In this document: piece after piece, positions 26,214 through 33,797 of the stretch
How the letters are laid out: the number at the start of each line of letters is the position of its first letter
Position numbering within the stretch: the stretch's first letter is position 1
NCBI GenBank assembly: GCA_039029535.1
Contig: JBCCFW010000004.1
Coordinates: 48,285 to 112,284 of the forward strand
Direction: 5' to 3'
Length of the DNA stretch: 64,000 bases
Source of the DNA: JBCCFW01 sp039029535
GTDB taxonomy: Bacteria; Acidobacteriota; JBCCFW01
Notes under the pieces: generated by a model
The model's database searches: none
What the model was told of the DNA's origin: nothing
Seen by the model: the letters and a program-made list of their open reading frames with translations, nothing else
Translations under genes and position numbers: made by a program

Positions 26214-27581
26214 TCAGGGCGTGACCGTCGCTCGGTGCTGTCCGCTTCGTGTCGCTGGCTGATCGAGGAAGCAACGAAGGAAGTACGGAGCACCATCGCG
26301 CAGCTCCCAGCGCGACGTTGGCACGCAGCGCTTCAGCTCTCGCCAGCGGCCGATGGCGAGATGCAGCGGTGCCAGCCACTCGGCGAGACGGAGGGTCTCG
26401 GCCAACTCCTCCGGTGTCGCGAACCCTCGCCAAGGCCCCAGGTAGGCTGCAAGCACTCGCGCTCGCAACTCCGGCGGCTCGCCATCGAGCAGGCCGGTGA
26501 AGGGGGTGAGGAAAGGATGGCTGAGCGTCGCGTCGGTCCAGTCGAGGATCGCGGGCTGACCATCGCGCTCGCAGAGATTGCCCAGATGAAAGTCGCCGTG
26601 CTCGAGCCCGCTGGGTCCGAGGAGTGCCAGGCGCCTACAAGCGTCGACGAGGTCTCCGCGGAGAGACGCGAACACGTCGAGCTCGGTTGCGGTGAGCCCG
26701 AATCGACCGAAGGTGACGGTCTCGGTTTCGTGCAGCAGTGAGTCGACTTGCTCTGGGAGTAGGTCGATGGCGGCTTCCGGCAGCCTGAGCGTGCGGAGCT
26801 CGTGTTCGTTCTCCAGGAGCGCGCGTTGCATCGTCGCGAGCGTGGCGGCCGCCTGGCAGGCGGCGTCTGTTCGAGAGAGTGTCGAGACGAGCGGATCGCC
26901 GAGCGAGCGTGTCAAGAACCAACCCCGGGATCGGTCATGGGCGATCAGCTCGGGAACGCGCCCGGGGCAGCGTGCGGCGAGGCAGCGGAGGAGAGCGGCC
27001 TCGCGTGTCGAGCTTGGCCCGACCATCTTGAGGTACGTGGTGCCGGCGTCGGTCTCCAACATGACGACGGCACCACCGGAGTCGGACTTGAGCGACTGAG
27101 CCTCGAGCACCGGCCGTTCCAGAGCGACCTCGGCCCAGTCGATGGCCTCGTCCAGCCAACCTCGTCGCTGCCACGGCGCGAGGGTGACCGCTTCTCGCTC
27201 CGCCTCTTGGAGGCATTGACTCACGACTGCGACGTGAGTTTCGTCGGCGAGATCCGCTCGAGCCAGCTCCTCCTCGGCCCACCATCGACTCTCGGCGGTG
27301 GCTCCGGTGCGGTGCCCGACGACGTGGTACACGTGGAACCGTTCGCCGGTCTGCAAGAACTCCGTTCCGGCTGCCACGACCTCCCGTGAGAACTGAGAGC
27401 GGACGCCGTGCCGTACCAGAAGCCAGTCCGTGACGTCCTGGACCTCGGGCTCGTCGTCGTTGTCGAACTCCACGGCAGGAAGGGTCCAGCCCTCACCGCT
27501 TCGGACGAGCAAGACCCTTGGCAGCGTGTCGTGGAGCAGGAGTGAGCAGAGTCGGGTGCGCCTTGCTCGCGGGCTACTCAC
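26214..27581 (-). CDS. APH-like kinase with extra N-terminal domain, in RiPP cluster
   Basis: A 455-residue protein. Residues of about 1-145 form a mixed alpha/beta region (LLLHDTLPRVLLVRSGEGWT, then VYHVVGHRTG and WWAEEELARADL) that resembles a NUDIX fold without a recognisable Nudix box. The rest is a phosphotransferase of the aminoglycoside/choline kinase type: Lys in TTYLKMVG, the catalytic loop LEHGDFHLGNLCE and the metal-binding ILDWTDA. In class V lanthipeptide clusters an APH-like kinase (LxmK type) phosphorylates Ser/Thr before elimination, so a peptide-modifying role is conceivable. Self-protection is another option. The GTG start lies 13 bases after the oxygenase gene. Ribosome site weak. 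Confidence 0.8.
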   Translation of the reverse strand: MSSPRARRTRLCSLLLHDTLPRVLLVRSGEGWTLPAVEFDNDDEPEVQDVTDWLLVRHGVRSQFSREVVAAGTEFLQTGERFHVYHVVGHRTGATAESRWWAEEELARADLADETHVAVVSQCLQEAEREAVTLAPWQRRGWLDEAIDWAEVALERPVLEAQSLKSDSGGAVVMLETDAGTTYLKMVGPSSTREAALLRCLAARCPGRVPELIAHDRSRGWFLTRSLGDPLVSTLSRTDAACQAAATLATMQRALLENEHELRTLRLPEAAIDLLPEQVDSLLHETETVTFGRFGLTATELDVFASLRGDLVDACRRLALLGPSGLEHGDFHLGNLCERDGQPAILDWTDATLSHPFLTPFTGLLDGEPPELRARVLAAYLGPWRGFATPEELAETLRLAEWLAPLHLAIGRWRELKRCVPTSRWELRDGAPYFLRCFLDQPATRSGQHRATVTP

Positions 27582-27594
27582 GACGCGATCCCGT

Positions 27595-28785
27595 TCAGTG
27601 AACCTGCTGGCCGGCGTCTCGCTGGAGCGCGCCTTCCTTCAGCAGGTAGGCGAGGGTGAGCTCGACGAGATCCGGCGCGACGCTCGAGCACGCCGCGCGG
27701 GCGTCCTGAGCGGTGAAGGCGCTCGGGCGGTCGACGAGCCACTGCACCAACGGGAGCAGCTCGGTGTCGACCTCGATCTCCGCCCCCGCGTTCGGACGCC
27801 TGACACGGAGCTTCCAGTTGCTTCCTCGAACGCCCTCGTCCCGCAGCGACTTCGACGCGTCTGCCGGCCAGTGGAAGCGCTCGCCCGAGACGCTGGCGCT
27901 CTGCAGCAGTGACTCGGCGTCGAGCCCATCGACCACCCGAGCGAGATCGGGAAGCAAGGTGGCGAGCTCGCGCGCGAGCCGTGCCCGGGAGCGCTCGTCT
28001 CCGGCGAGTCCGAGGGGGTAGGCCCGCCACTCCGCCAGGTTTCCGAGGCGGCGGTCGAGCTCCTCGAGCACGACGTTCTTCCAGGTCGGAGGTTGCACGG
28101 TGAAGTTGAGCGCGAAGGACTCACCGGCGACACCGGTCTCGTGCCAGACCCCGCGAGGGAGGAACATGACGCTTCCCTCCCTCAGCTCGACGGTCTCGGA
28201 GTTGCGTGGCATCCGACGAGGGAGCGGCCGACGTGCGTGCGGTGGGCCGTGGTCGTCCGTGGCCTTCGCGTGGTAGCTCTCGGTCGGGTTCACGACGTGG
28301 TGATTCGGCGCGAGACGCCAGGTCTTGGTTCCCCTGAGCTGCACGTTGAAGTTCACGTCGAAGTCGTAGTGCATCGGCACGCCCAGGCTGCGCTTCGAGG
28401 CAAATGCCTCGATGGAGACGTGGTCTGGATGGACTCCGAGGTCGGCGGCGAGCTCGGCCCGGGGGGAGCGCAGCTCGGGCACCGCGTTCTCGACGTTCGT
28501 GATGTAGAGCGTGTCGCCGCGCTCGTAGAGGTCGCGAGCGGTCGCGGCAGGGACCTCGGTCTGGAATCCCTTGTCGCCGAAGATGGTCACGGGCTTGCGG
28601 AGTCTTCCGAGCAGGACTCCGAGGTCGCGCATGGCGGGTAGGGTCGCGAGCAACCCGAGGCGGTCGACGGCGCCGTGGCCCACGTGACTGACTTCGGGCC
28701 AGTGCTGCCGGAGGAAGTCACGCTTGGGCATGCCGAAGAGGGTCCGCAGTCCGAGCTTCTTGTCAGTCGAGCCGTCTCGTCTCAT
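27595..28785 (-). CDS. JmjC/cupin-type Fe(II)/2-oxoglutarate oxygenase
   Basis: A 396-residue enzyme of the cupin_4/ribosomal-oxygenase group. The iron ligands are visible as His139 and Asp141 in VPMHYDFDVNF and His215 in PRGVWHETG. The strand FNVQLRGTKTWRLAP and the approach EGSVMFLPRG are typical. The last 150 residues form a helical region with a winged-helix-like end (VQWLVDRPSAFTAQDARAAC, then TLAYLLKEGALQ), as in dimerising ROX proteins. These enzymes hydroxylate protein side chains, so here the precursor core is the natural candidate. It lies 31 bases downstream of the second oxygenase gene and upstream of the kinase. GGAGAAGAGAC precedes the ATG. Confidence 0.85.
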   Translation of the reverse strand: MRRDGSTDKKLGLRTLFGMPKRDFLRQHWPEVSHVGHGAVDRLGLLATLPAMRDLGVLLGRLRKPVTIFGDKGFQTEVPAATARDLYERGDTLYITNVENAVPELRSPRAELAADLGVHPDHVSIEAFASKRSLGVPMHYDFDVNFNVQLRGTKTWRLAPNHHVVNPTESYHAKATDDHGPPHARRPLPRRMPRNSETVELREGSVMFLPRGVWHETGVAGESFALNFTVQPPTWKNVVLEELDRRLGNLAEWRAYPLGLAGDERSRARLARELATLLPDLARVVDGLDAESLLQSASVSGERFHWPADASKSLRDEGVRGSNWKLRVRRPNAGAEIEVDTELLPLVQWLVDRPSAFTAQDARAACSSVAPDLVELTLAYLLKEGALQRDAGQQVH

Positions 28786-28816
28786 GTCTCTTCTCCGTCG
28801 TGTGGTTCGTGGCGCT

Positions 28817-29548
28817 TCAGGACGCGATGTCGGATTGGTCGAGGTGGATGACGCCGGCACGCGAGGCTGCGTGGCGACCGAGGTCCCGGCGGAGCTCGAT
28901 GGGGTCGAAGGCGGAGCTCTGGCGACCGTCTCGCATGCCGCGAGGCCGCCGGTCCCACCAGTTGACGAGGAAGGTCACGCGGATGGAGCCGGCGACGTCA
29001 CCGGGGTAGATCGCGTGATAGAGATGACCCGGGAACACGGTGTAGTGATTCGAGCGGGGGAGCACGGCGACGCCGCGTGTCGGGCTGGGCGGCGAGAGCG
29101 TCTTGCCAGAGGGGTCACAGCCTTGATCGACGATGAGCGTCGGGCCGCCGTTGCGACCCAGGTAGAACACGGACGCGACGAGCGGGTGCACCATCCGTCC
29201 CGTGTCTTCGAAGAGCTGTTCGTCCTTGTCGAAGTGAAAGCTCTTTCCGTCGGTCGTGTCTCGAACCTGGAACCACCACTCCGCTCCGATGCAACTCGGT
29301 CCCGGCCGCGCCAGCCGTCGAAGCCGTCGAATGGCGTGCTCGGGCAGGGTCGACGGTGCGCGGTCGAGCGGGTACCAACCACCCGCCCGTGAGAGCTCGT
29401 TCCGCGCGCCCCGGCGGAGGGTGCGACGGACGTGCTCGGCGAAGCGGCGATACAGGGTCGACGGCAGCGCCGAGCGGAAGCAGCGCGTGCTCGTCACGTC
29501 GGCTCGGTGACGGGAGCGGGGCTTTTCGGCGAGGGCTCGTGACGACAT
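28817..29548 (-). CDS. 2OG-Fe(II) oxygenase (prolyl-hydroxylase-like fold)
   Basis: A 243-residue enzyme. Iron ligands read as His105 and Asp107 in GKSFHFDKDE and His178 in GHLYHAIYPG, with Arg190 in GSIRVTFLVNWW to hold 2-oxoglutarate. The DSBH strands between are clear (VASVFYLGRNGGPTLIVDQ). Small oxygenases of this kind hydroxylate residues in peptides, as CinX does for Asp in cinnamycin, so a second hydroxylation of the lanthipeptide is suggested. It carries its own promoter-like motif 45 bases upstream and is followed by the JmjC gene on the same transcript. Confidence 0.83.
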   Translation of the reverse strand: MSSRALAEKPRSRHRADVTSTRCFRSALPSTLYRRFAEHVRRTLRRGARNELSRAGGWYPLDRAPSTLPEHAIRRLRRLARPGPSCIGAEWWFQVRDTTDGKSFHFDKDEQLFEDTGRMVHPLVASVFYLGRNGGPTLIVDQGCDPSGKTLSPPSPTRGVAVLPRSNHYTVFPGHLYHAIYPGDVAGSIRVTFLVNWWDRRPRGMRDGRQSSAFDPIELRRDLGRHAASRAGVIHLDQSDIAS

Positions 29549-29592
29549 GGCGAACTCCGTTGGCGAGCCAGGGATGGCTCGTCGGTAGTTGC

Positions 29593-29621
29593 CTGTACAG
29601 CGCAGCGGTCCAGCTCTGACA
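29593..29621 (-). promoter_or_regulatory. cluster-specific promoter-like motif, site C
   Basis: Minus strand: TGTCAGAG, then CTGTACAG. The gap between the boxes is again 14 bases, although the last two bases of the first box differ (AG for GT). It sits in the 81-base gap between the GNAT-LanC fusion gene and the oxygenase gene. Confidence 0.55.
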
Positions 29622-29629
29622 TCGGGCGG

Positions 29630-31900
29630 TCAAGCCGACGGAGCGATGGGCATGAGCAACGCTTCGTCCCAGGTGGGCTCGTCGAGGCTGACGGCCGAGA
29701 GCAACCCGAGAACGACGCCCGAGCGTCCATCGAGCAGGCCGTTGCCGCTCAGACGTGGAGGCGTGTCGTCGGTGGGCAGGGCGAGGGTCACGGCGTGGTC
29801 GAGCCACGTTCGCGCTGCCTGCTCGAGTGAGGGGTGACCGAGGGCTCGATGCAGGCGATTGAGGGCCTGGGCGACGCCGATGGCTCCGTGGCAGGCAGAG
29901 GCCGTGTCGATGCCGGCCGACTCCGCCGAACGAGTGGCGGCGTGGAGCGCGATGTCGAGGGCGAGAATCTCCCAGCTCGACTCTCCGATCGAGCGAGCAG
30001 CCGAGAGCAGTGCGAGCGCGATCCCGAGGTCTCCCGAACACCACGATGGGCGCGACGGGGTCGGTGTCGCCCAGCCGACGAATGACGGGAATCGAGACGC
30101 CGAGCCCGGAGGAAGCTCCCGGTCGAGGAGCCACTCGATGCTCTCGAACAACAGCTCCCGTGCGGAGCCCGGTGGCTCGTCGAGCGCGCAGGCCCGGGAG
30201 AGCAGTGCGACGACGCCCGCCATCCCGTGCAGCACGCCGAGGTCGCGACGTCCCCCGCGGAAGACATGAGGTGCCTCGGGTGCGTGGCGCATGAGCGCGA
30301 GAGACCAGTCCCGCGAGCCGTTCACGAGCGAGGCCTGGTCGAGCCGCTCGATCACGTCCTCAATGAGGCTTCGTGCCGACGCACGTGACCGGCGCTCGAG
30401 GGCATGAACGCCGATCCCGACGAGCCCGCCGCGGAGATCCAACCGCCCGGTCCAAGCCTGTGAGGCGAGCGTGTCCGCGAGGGTGGCGTCGACGTCCTCC
30501 AGGCCGTCGGCTTCGTGCAGGCTCGCTTCCGAGAACCGCGAGGCGACCCACGCGACACCGGTGAAGCCGTCGTGGAGACCGATGCCCAGCGGACGCTCGG
30601 CGACTGCTTCGAGCGCGACATCGAGCCATCGCGACGCCAGGTCGTCGTGAGCCGAGTCGATGCCGGCGCGCGCCAGCTCGAGATGGCAGAGCGCACGGCC
30701 GGCCGCACCGGTCGCCAGGGAAGCGTCGACGGACCCGGCGTCGACCGAGACGTCGGGCTCGGAGACCAGCTCGTCGGACAAGCGGGCGATCGCGTCCCAG
30801 GTCGTCTCTGCTTCCTGGCCGACGAGGAGTGGTTGCCACCCTGAGACGGGAGAGGGGCTCATCGCAGCCGGGGATGGCACGACGTCGAGCCGGGCTGCGC
30901 CGTCGCTTGGGCCTCTCGCCGTCGGTTCGAGCTCGAGCACGTGGAAGGCCCGGCAGGCGATCGGCTCGGCGCCCAGCCGCTCTGCAAGACGGAGGGTGTG
31001 TCGGTAACCGGAGAGGTGGCAGTTGGTGTCGAACCACGTGCGGGTCGCGCCTTGCTCCGCCGCACGCTCGGCGACCGCCGAAAGGAGGAGCGCGTGAATT
31101 CCCGTCCTCCTCATGTCCGGCAGGATCTCCTCGTACTCGGCGTGAACGTGCGGCCCCTTCCGGAACGCGAGCAGCACGCCGACGGCGCGGTCGTTCACGC
31201 GTGCGACGACCGAGAGGTCGCGGAGCGCGCGGTAGTCCTCGCTCAGGAGCCAGGTGCGGAAGTCGTCGCCCTTCCGGCCCAGCACGACGTGAAACAGCGA
31301 CTCGAGCGAGGCGTCGGGGTCGTCCGGGAGTGGGCCGAGGCTCAGGCCGTCCGGGAGCGTTCGCCGACGGGCGATGCGCTCGCACAGCGTCGCGACGTGG
31401 GCACGGAAGTCTCCGAGGTCCACGTCGAAGCTGGCTTGCTCGAGGTCGCGGGAGAAGCCCTGCTCACGGAGGAAGGCGACGGCTCCGGGCTCCGTCGGCT
31501 GCGTCACTTCGAGAGACGTGACTCCGGCGGCCCGACCGTCCTCGCGCAGCCGCTCGAGGAGGATGCTGCCGACACCGCGCCGACGGGCGCCCTCGGCGAC
31601 ACGCAGCAACAGGGGCACGCGCTCGCCGACGTCGCCCCAGTAGCGAACACCGCGCGCCGCGGCGCCGACCGGTCGGCCCCCTGCTTCCGCGATGAGCAGG
31701 CCCGGCGCCCACGGGCCCAGCGGTCCGAGGTGCTCCGCGAGTTGGGCCCAGTCGGGTCGTTCCTCGAAGAGCTCCGGCAGGAGCTCTCGGAGAACGTCGG
31801 AATCGGAGCCGGTGGCTTGCCGGACTCGAATCCCCGGTTCGGCCGGTGGGATCGAGTCCGACCACGTGGTCGCTGCCTGCGTCTCGGACCTGCCCTGCAT
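29630..31900 (-). CDS. GNAT-GNAT-LanC fusion protein
   Basis: A 756-residue protein with no interruption in frame. Residues of about 22-165 are a GNAT domain with the acetyl-CoA-binding motif EGARRRGVGSILLERL. Residues of about 170-335 are a second GNAT-like domain (VVARVNDRAVGVLLAF, then DMRRTGIHALLLSAV) whose CoA motif is degenerate. Residues of about 360-756 are a LanC barrel with its zinc ligands: Cys in PSWCSGDLGIALAL near 620, and Cys-His in ACHGAIGVAQALN near 669. His in LGVLHGMAGV matches the active-site position. It may join N-acetylation of a Lys-rich peptide to ring closure. The ATG has an excellent ribosome site (GGAGGAACC). Confidence 0.88.
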   Translation of the reverse strand: MQGRSETQAATTWSDSIPPAEPGIRVRQATGSDSDVLRELLPELFEERPDWAQLAEHLGPLGPWAPGLLIAEAGGRPVGAAARGVRYWGDVGERVPLLLRVAEGARRRGVGSILLERLREDGRAAGVTSLEVTQPTEPGAVAFLREQGFSRDLEQASFDVDLGDFRAHVATLCERIARRRTLPDGLSLGPLPDDPDASLESLFHVVLGRKGDDFRTWLLSEDYRALRDLSVVARVNDRAVGVLLAFRKGPHVHAEYEEILPDMRRTGIHALLLSAVAERAAEQGATRTWFDTNCHLSGYRHTLRLAERLGAEPIACRAFHVLELEPTARGPSDGAARLDVVPSPAAMSPSPVSGWQPLLVGQEAETTWDAIARLSDELVSEPDVSVDAGSVDASLATGAAGRALCHLELARAGIDSAHDDLASRWLDVALEAVAERPLGIGLHDGFTGVAWVASRFSEASLHEADGLEDVDATLADTLASQAWTGRLDLRGGLVGIGVHALERRSRASARSLIEDVIERLDQASLVNGSRDWSLALMRHAPEAPHVFRGGRRDLGVLHGMAGVVALLSRACALDEPPGSARELLFESIEWLLDRELPPGSASRFPSFVGWATPTPSRPSWCSGDLGIALALLSAARSIGESSWEILALDIALHAATRSAESAGIDTASACHGAIGVAQALNRLHRALGHPSLEQAARTWLDHAVTLALPTDDTPPRLSGNGLLDGRSGVVLGLLSAVSLDEPTWDEALLMPIAPSA

Positions 31901-31958
31901 GGTTCCTCCGTCGGGAGCAGCCGCGCCAGGACGGAGCCCGGCGTTCGTCTCGCAGCGT

Positions 31959-31987
31959 CAGGACAGTGCAGGGCCAAGAACCTGACT
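31959..31987 (-). promoter_or_regulatory. cluster-specific promoter-like motif, site D
   Basis: Minus strand: AGTCAGGTTC, then CTGTCCT. The first box matches sites A and B fully, and the spacing is the same, but the second box reads TGTCCT instead of TGTACA. It lies 59 bases before the GNAT-LanC start. Confidence 0.45.
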
Positions 31988-32253
31988 CCAGCGTCGCGGA
32001 TCCGAAATCCGCGTGCGGCACGTTCCTCTCGGAATCGTGACCACCCTCTCGGCCGGCTGACCGCGACCAAACGACGCGCGGCAATCCCGCTCAGAGGGGA
32101 AAATTCAGCCGTCTCAGCCCTTCCTGAATTGCTGATTCACCAAATTCCAACTCTCGCTTGACCGGTCGGCTGGGTGAGCGCAATTTGTTTAGAAATTCAG
32201 TCAGGAAGGTTCAGGGGCCTGGGGCTCACGGGGTGTTGCCAGCATCCCGACAC

Positions 32254-32281
32254 GGACGACCCCCAACGCCGGGGGTCGTCC
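32254..32281. terminator. GC-rich perfect hairpin downstream of the Nif11 gene
   Basis: An 11-base perfect inverted repeat (GGACGACCCCC and GGGGGTCGTCC) with a 6-base loop. There is no T run on either side. It may be a transcription pause or backup terminator. Confidence 0.45.
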
Positions 32282-32348
32282 TGCGTCTCATGCGGACTCC
32301 CGCCCGTCGTGAGCACGCAGGATTCCGGGTCTCGAACGCAGAAAGACG

Positions 32349-32383
32349 AAAAGGGCGTGGAGTCGCCAACTCCACGCCCTTTT
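32349..32383. terminator. rho-independent terminator after the Nif11 peptide gene
   Basis: A perfect 15-base inverted repeat (AAAAGGGCGTGGAGT and ACTCCACGCCCTTTT) with a 5-base loop begins 57 bases after the Nif11 stop. Both sides have the A/T ends expected of a bidirectional intrinsic terminator. It separates the Nif11 peptide from the rest of the cluster. Confidence 0.8.
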
Positions 32384-32440
32384 CATTTTTCGATCGGCTG
32401 GTCAGCCGTTGCTCGCCTCAACGGGCGGGCAACGAGAGGA

Positions 32441-32935
32441 CTAGTTCATCCACTTGTCGAGCCAACCGGTGTCGATGCTGACCGAACCGGAGGCCGAGCC
32501 GCCGACGGTGCCGGGCTTCGTGCCGCTGACGCCGGTGTTGTTGCGGTTGGCCGCCTGGCCGGGGGCCGAGCCGCCGCCGCCCATGCCGCTGCCGACACCC
32601 ATGGTGTTGCCGGCCGAGCGACGACGAACCGCGTCGTAGACGGCGGAGGCGTCGATGGTGCCGCCACGGATGTTGCCGACCGTGCCGCCCACGCCGCCGG
32701 CGACCTGCTCGAGCATGTCGTCGGAGAGCTCTTCCGCGCTGGCCATGCGGGCCTTCAGGGCCTCACGGAGACCGGACGCGTCCTCGGCCGAGAAGGCGAA
32801 ACCGTGCTTGCCAGCGACCTCGGCGACGGAGGTGTCGACGTCCGCCGCCTCCTCGAGGGTGCGGTTCAGCTCATCCCGCAGGCCTTCGTCCTGACAGGCT
32901 TTGTTGAAGAACTCCAGGGCCTTTTCCGTGCTCAT
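32441..32935 (-). CDS. Nif11-leader RiPP precursor with Gly-rich, Cys-free tail, 164 aa
   Basis: The first 81 residues resemble the Nif11-like leader family: MSTEKALEFFNKACQDEGL, then VAEVAGKHGFAFSAEDASGL and ELSDDMLEQVAGG ending at Gly81. The tail (82-164) is rich in Gly, Ser, Thr and Asn, has a NNTGVSGTKPGTVGGSASG stretch and ends WLDKWMN. It contains no Cys, so lanthionine cannot form; the only Cys is residue 14 in the leader. The long tail is unusual for this family. A strong terminator follows, so the gene is its own transcription unit. It may be exported by the C39 transporter of the cluster, or be a separate RiPP. Confidence 0.85.
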   Translation of the reverse strand: MSTEKALEFFNKACQDEGLRDELNRTLEEAADVDTSVAEVAGKHGFAFSAEDASGLREALKARMASAEELSDDMLEQVAGGVGGTVGNIRGGTIDASAVYDAVRRRSAGNTMGVGSGMGGGGSAPGQAANRNNTGVSGTKPGTVGGSASGSVSIDTGWLDKWMN

Positions 32936-33115
32936 CGCGCTTCCTCCGCGGCGTGTTCCTTGGGTGGTTCGTAAACCGTGAACCAGGAGAGTACACGCTC
33001 TTCGTCACGCTGAAAAGACCTGGTCTCCAGAACGTCGTTCTTGACCGAAATCGACCACCTAGGCACCCTGAGACGGTCCTGAAGCGCCTCGAACGGGGGT
33101 CCCCTGCGCACCGGA

Positions 33116-33757
33116 TTGCTCCTCCTCATCGGCCTGAGCCTCCTCGGCTCGACCACCCGGCCCGACCTGATCCGGGGCCGCTGCGTCCGTGTTCTCGATG
33201 GCGACAGCCTCGAGATGGAGGGCCCCACGGGGCCCTTCACGGTGCGTCTCTCCGGCGTGGACGCCCCCGAGTGGGACCAGCCCTGGGGCCGCGCCGCCCG
33301 GGCCTGGGTCGAGGAGCTATGCGAGGGGCGGATGCTGACCCTGGACGTCGTCGACCGCGACCGGCACGGACGGCTCGTCGCGCGGGTGCGGTCGGGCCGC
33401 ATCGACGTCTCCCGCAGCCTGGCCGACGCCGGCCTGGCCTGGCACGACGAGCGGTACTCGCGCGACGGCCAGCTCCGGGACCTGGCGCGCTCGGCGCGTC
33501 GCGCCGGACGCGGGTTGTGGTCGACCTCGAAGCCGGTGGCGCCCTGGGACCATCGGGCACGTCGCTCGGCCGATGCGAGCGAGGTGGCCGAGAAGGACGC
33601 GACCACCCCGTCGGTCTTCGTTGCCAACACGCGCAGCGGTGTCTTTCACTCCGCTTCCTGTCGGAACGCGGGCTGCCGGAACTGCCGGCGTCACTACGCC
33701 CGTCGTGCGGACGCGCTGGCTGCCGGTCATCGGCCGGCCGGCTGCTGTCGACCATGA
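33116..33757 (+). CDS. staphylococcal-nuclease-like protein with C-terminal Cys-rich domain
   Basis: A protein of about 213 residues with an N-terminal hydrophobic signal (MLLLIGLSLLG). The SNase fold is clear: VLDGDSLEM with the Ca-binding Asp, VRLSGVDAPEWDQPWG with the catalytic Arg, Asp and Glu, and DRHGRLVARV with the second catalytic Arg. The last 45 residues (FHSASCRNAGCRNC, then GHRPAGCC) form the metal-binding domain often attached to such nucleases. It is expected to cut DNA or RNA outside the cytoplasm. The TTG start is uncertain; a CTG codon four codons upstream is also open. No ribosome site is obvious. Confidence 0.8.
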   Translation: MLLLIGLSLLGSTTRPDLIRGRCVRVLDGDSLEMEGPTGPFTVRLSGVDAPEWDQPWGRAARAWVEELCEGRMLTLDVVDRDRHGRLVARVRSGRIDVSRSLADAGLAWHDERYSRDGQLRDLARSARRAGRGLWSTSKPVAPWDHRARRSADASEVAEKDATTPSVFVANTRSGVFHSASCRNAGCRNCRRHYARRADALAAGHRPAGCCRP

Positions 33758-33797
33758 TGACGGTGCGGCCTCACCCCGCGCCGGCGAAGGATTGAAC

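Larger units (their letters stand above)
31901..32440. other. structured non-coding gap between the Nif11 peptide and the fusion gene
   Basis: No convincing gene is seen. The gap holds promoter-like site D (31959-31987), a small 7-base hairpin (31995-32013), an A/T-richer stretch near 32095-32215 that is unusual for the window, and two perfect hairpins (32254-32281 and 32349-32383). In the A/T-richer part CCTTCCTGAATT near 32120 is echoed by an approximate inverse, AATTCAGTCAGGAAGG, near 32200. Confidence 0.5.

Noticed and set aside
28093..28641. Plus-strand frame opposite the JmjC gene
   Set aside because: No domain and opposite to intact iron-ligand motifs on the other strand.
31995..32013. 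Short hairpin resembling part of a tRNA arm
   Set aside because: No cloverleaf, no TTCGA-type arm and no discriminator could be built around it.
32174..32974. Plus-strand frame across the terminator and the Nif11 gene
   Set aside because: It runs through a strong terminator and is antisense to a clear Nif11 leader.
32985..33010. Fifth copy of the cluster motif upstream of the Nif11 gene (TCAGCG and TGTACT)
   Set aside because: The gap between the boxes is 12 bases, not 14, and both boxes differ from the consensus, so it may be chance.
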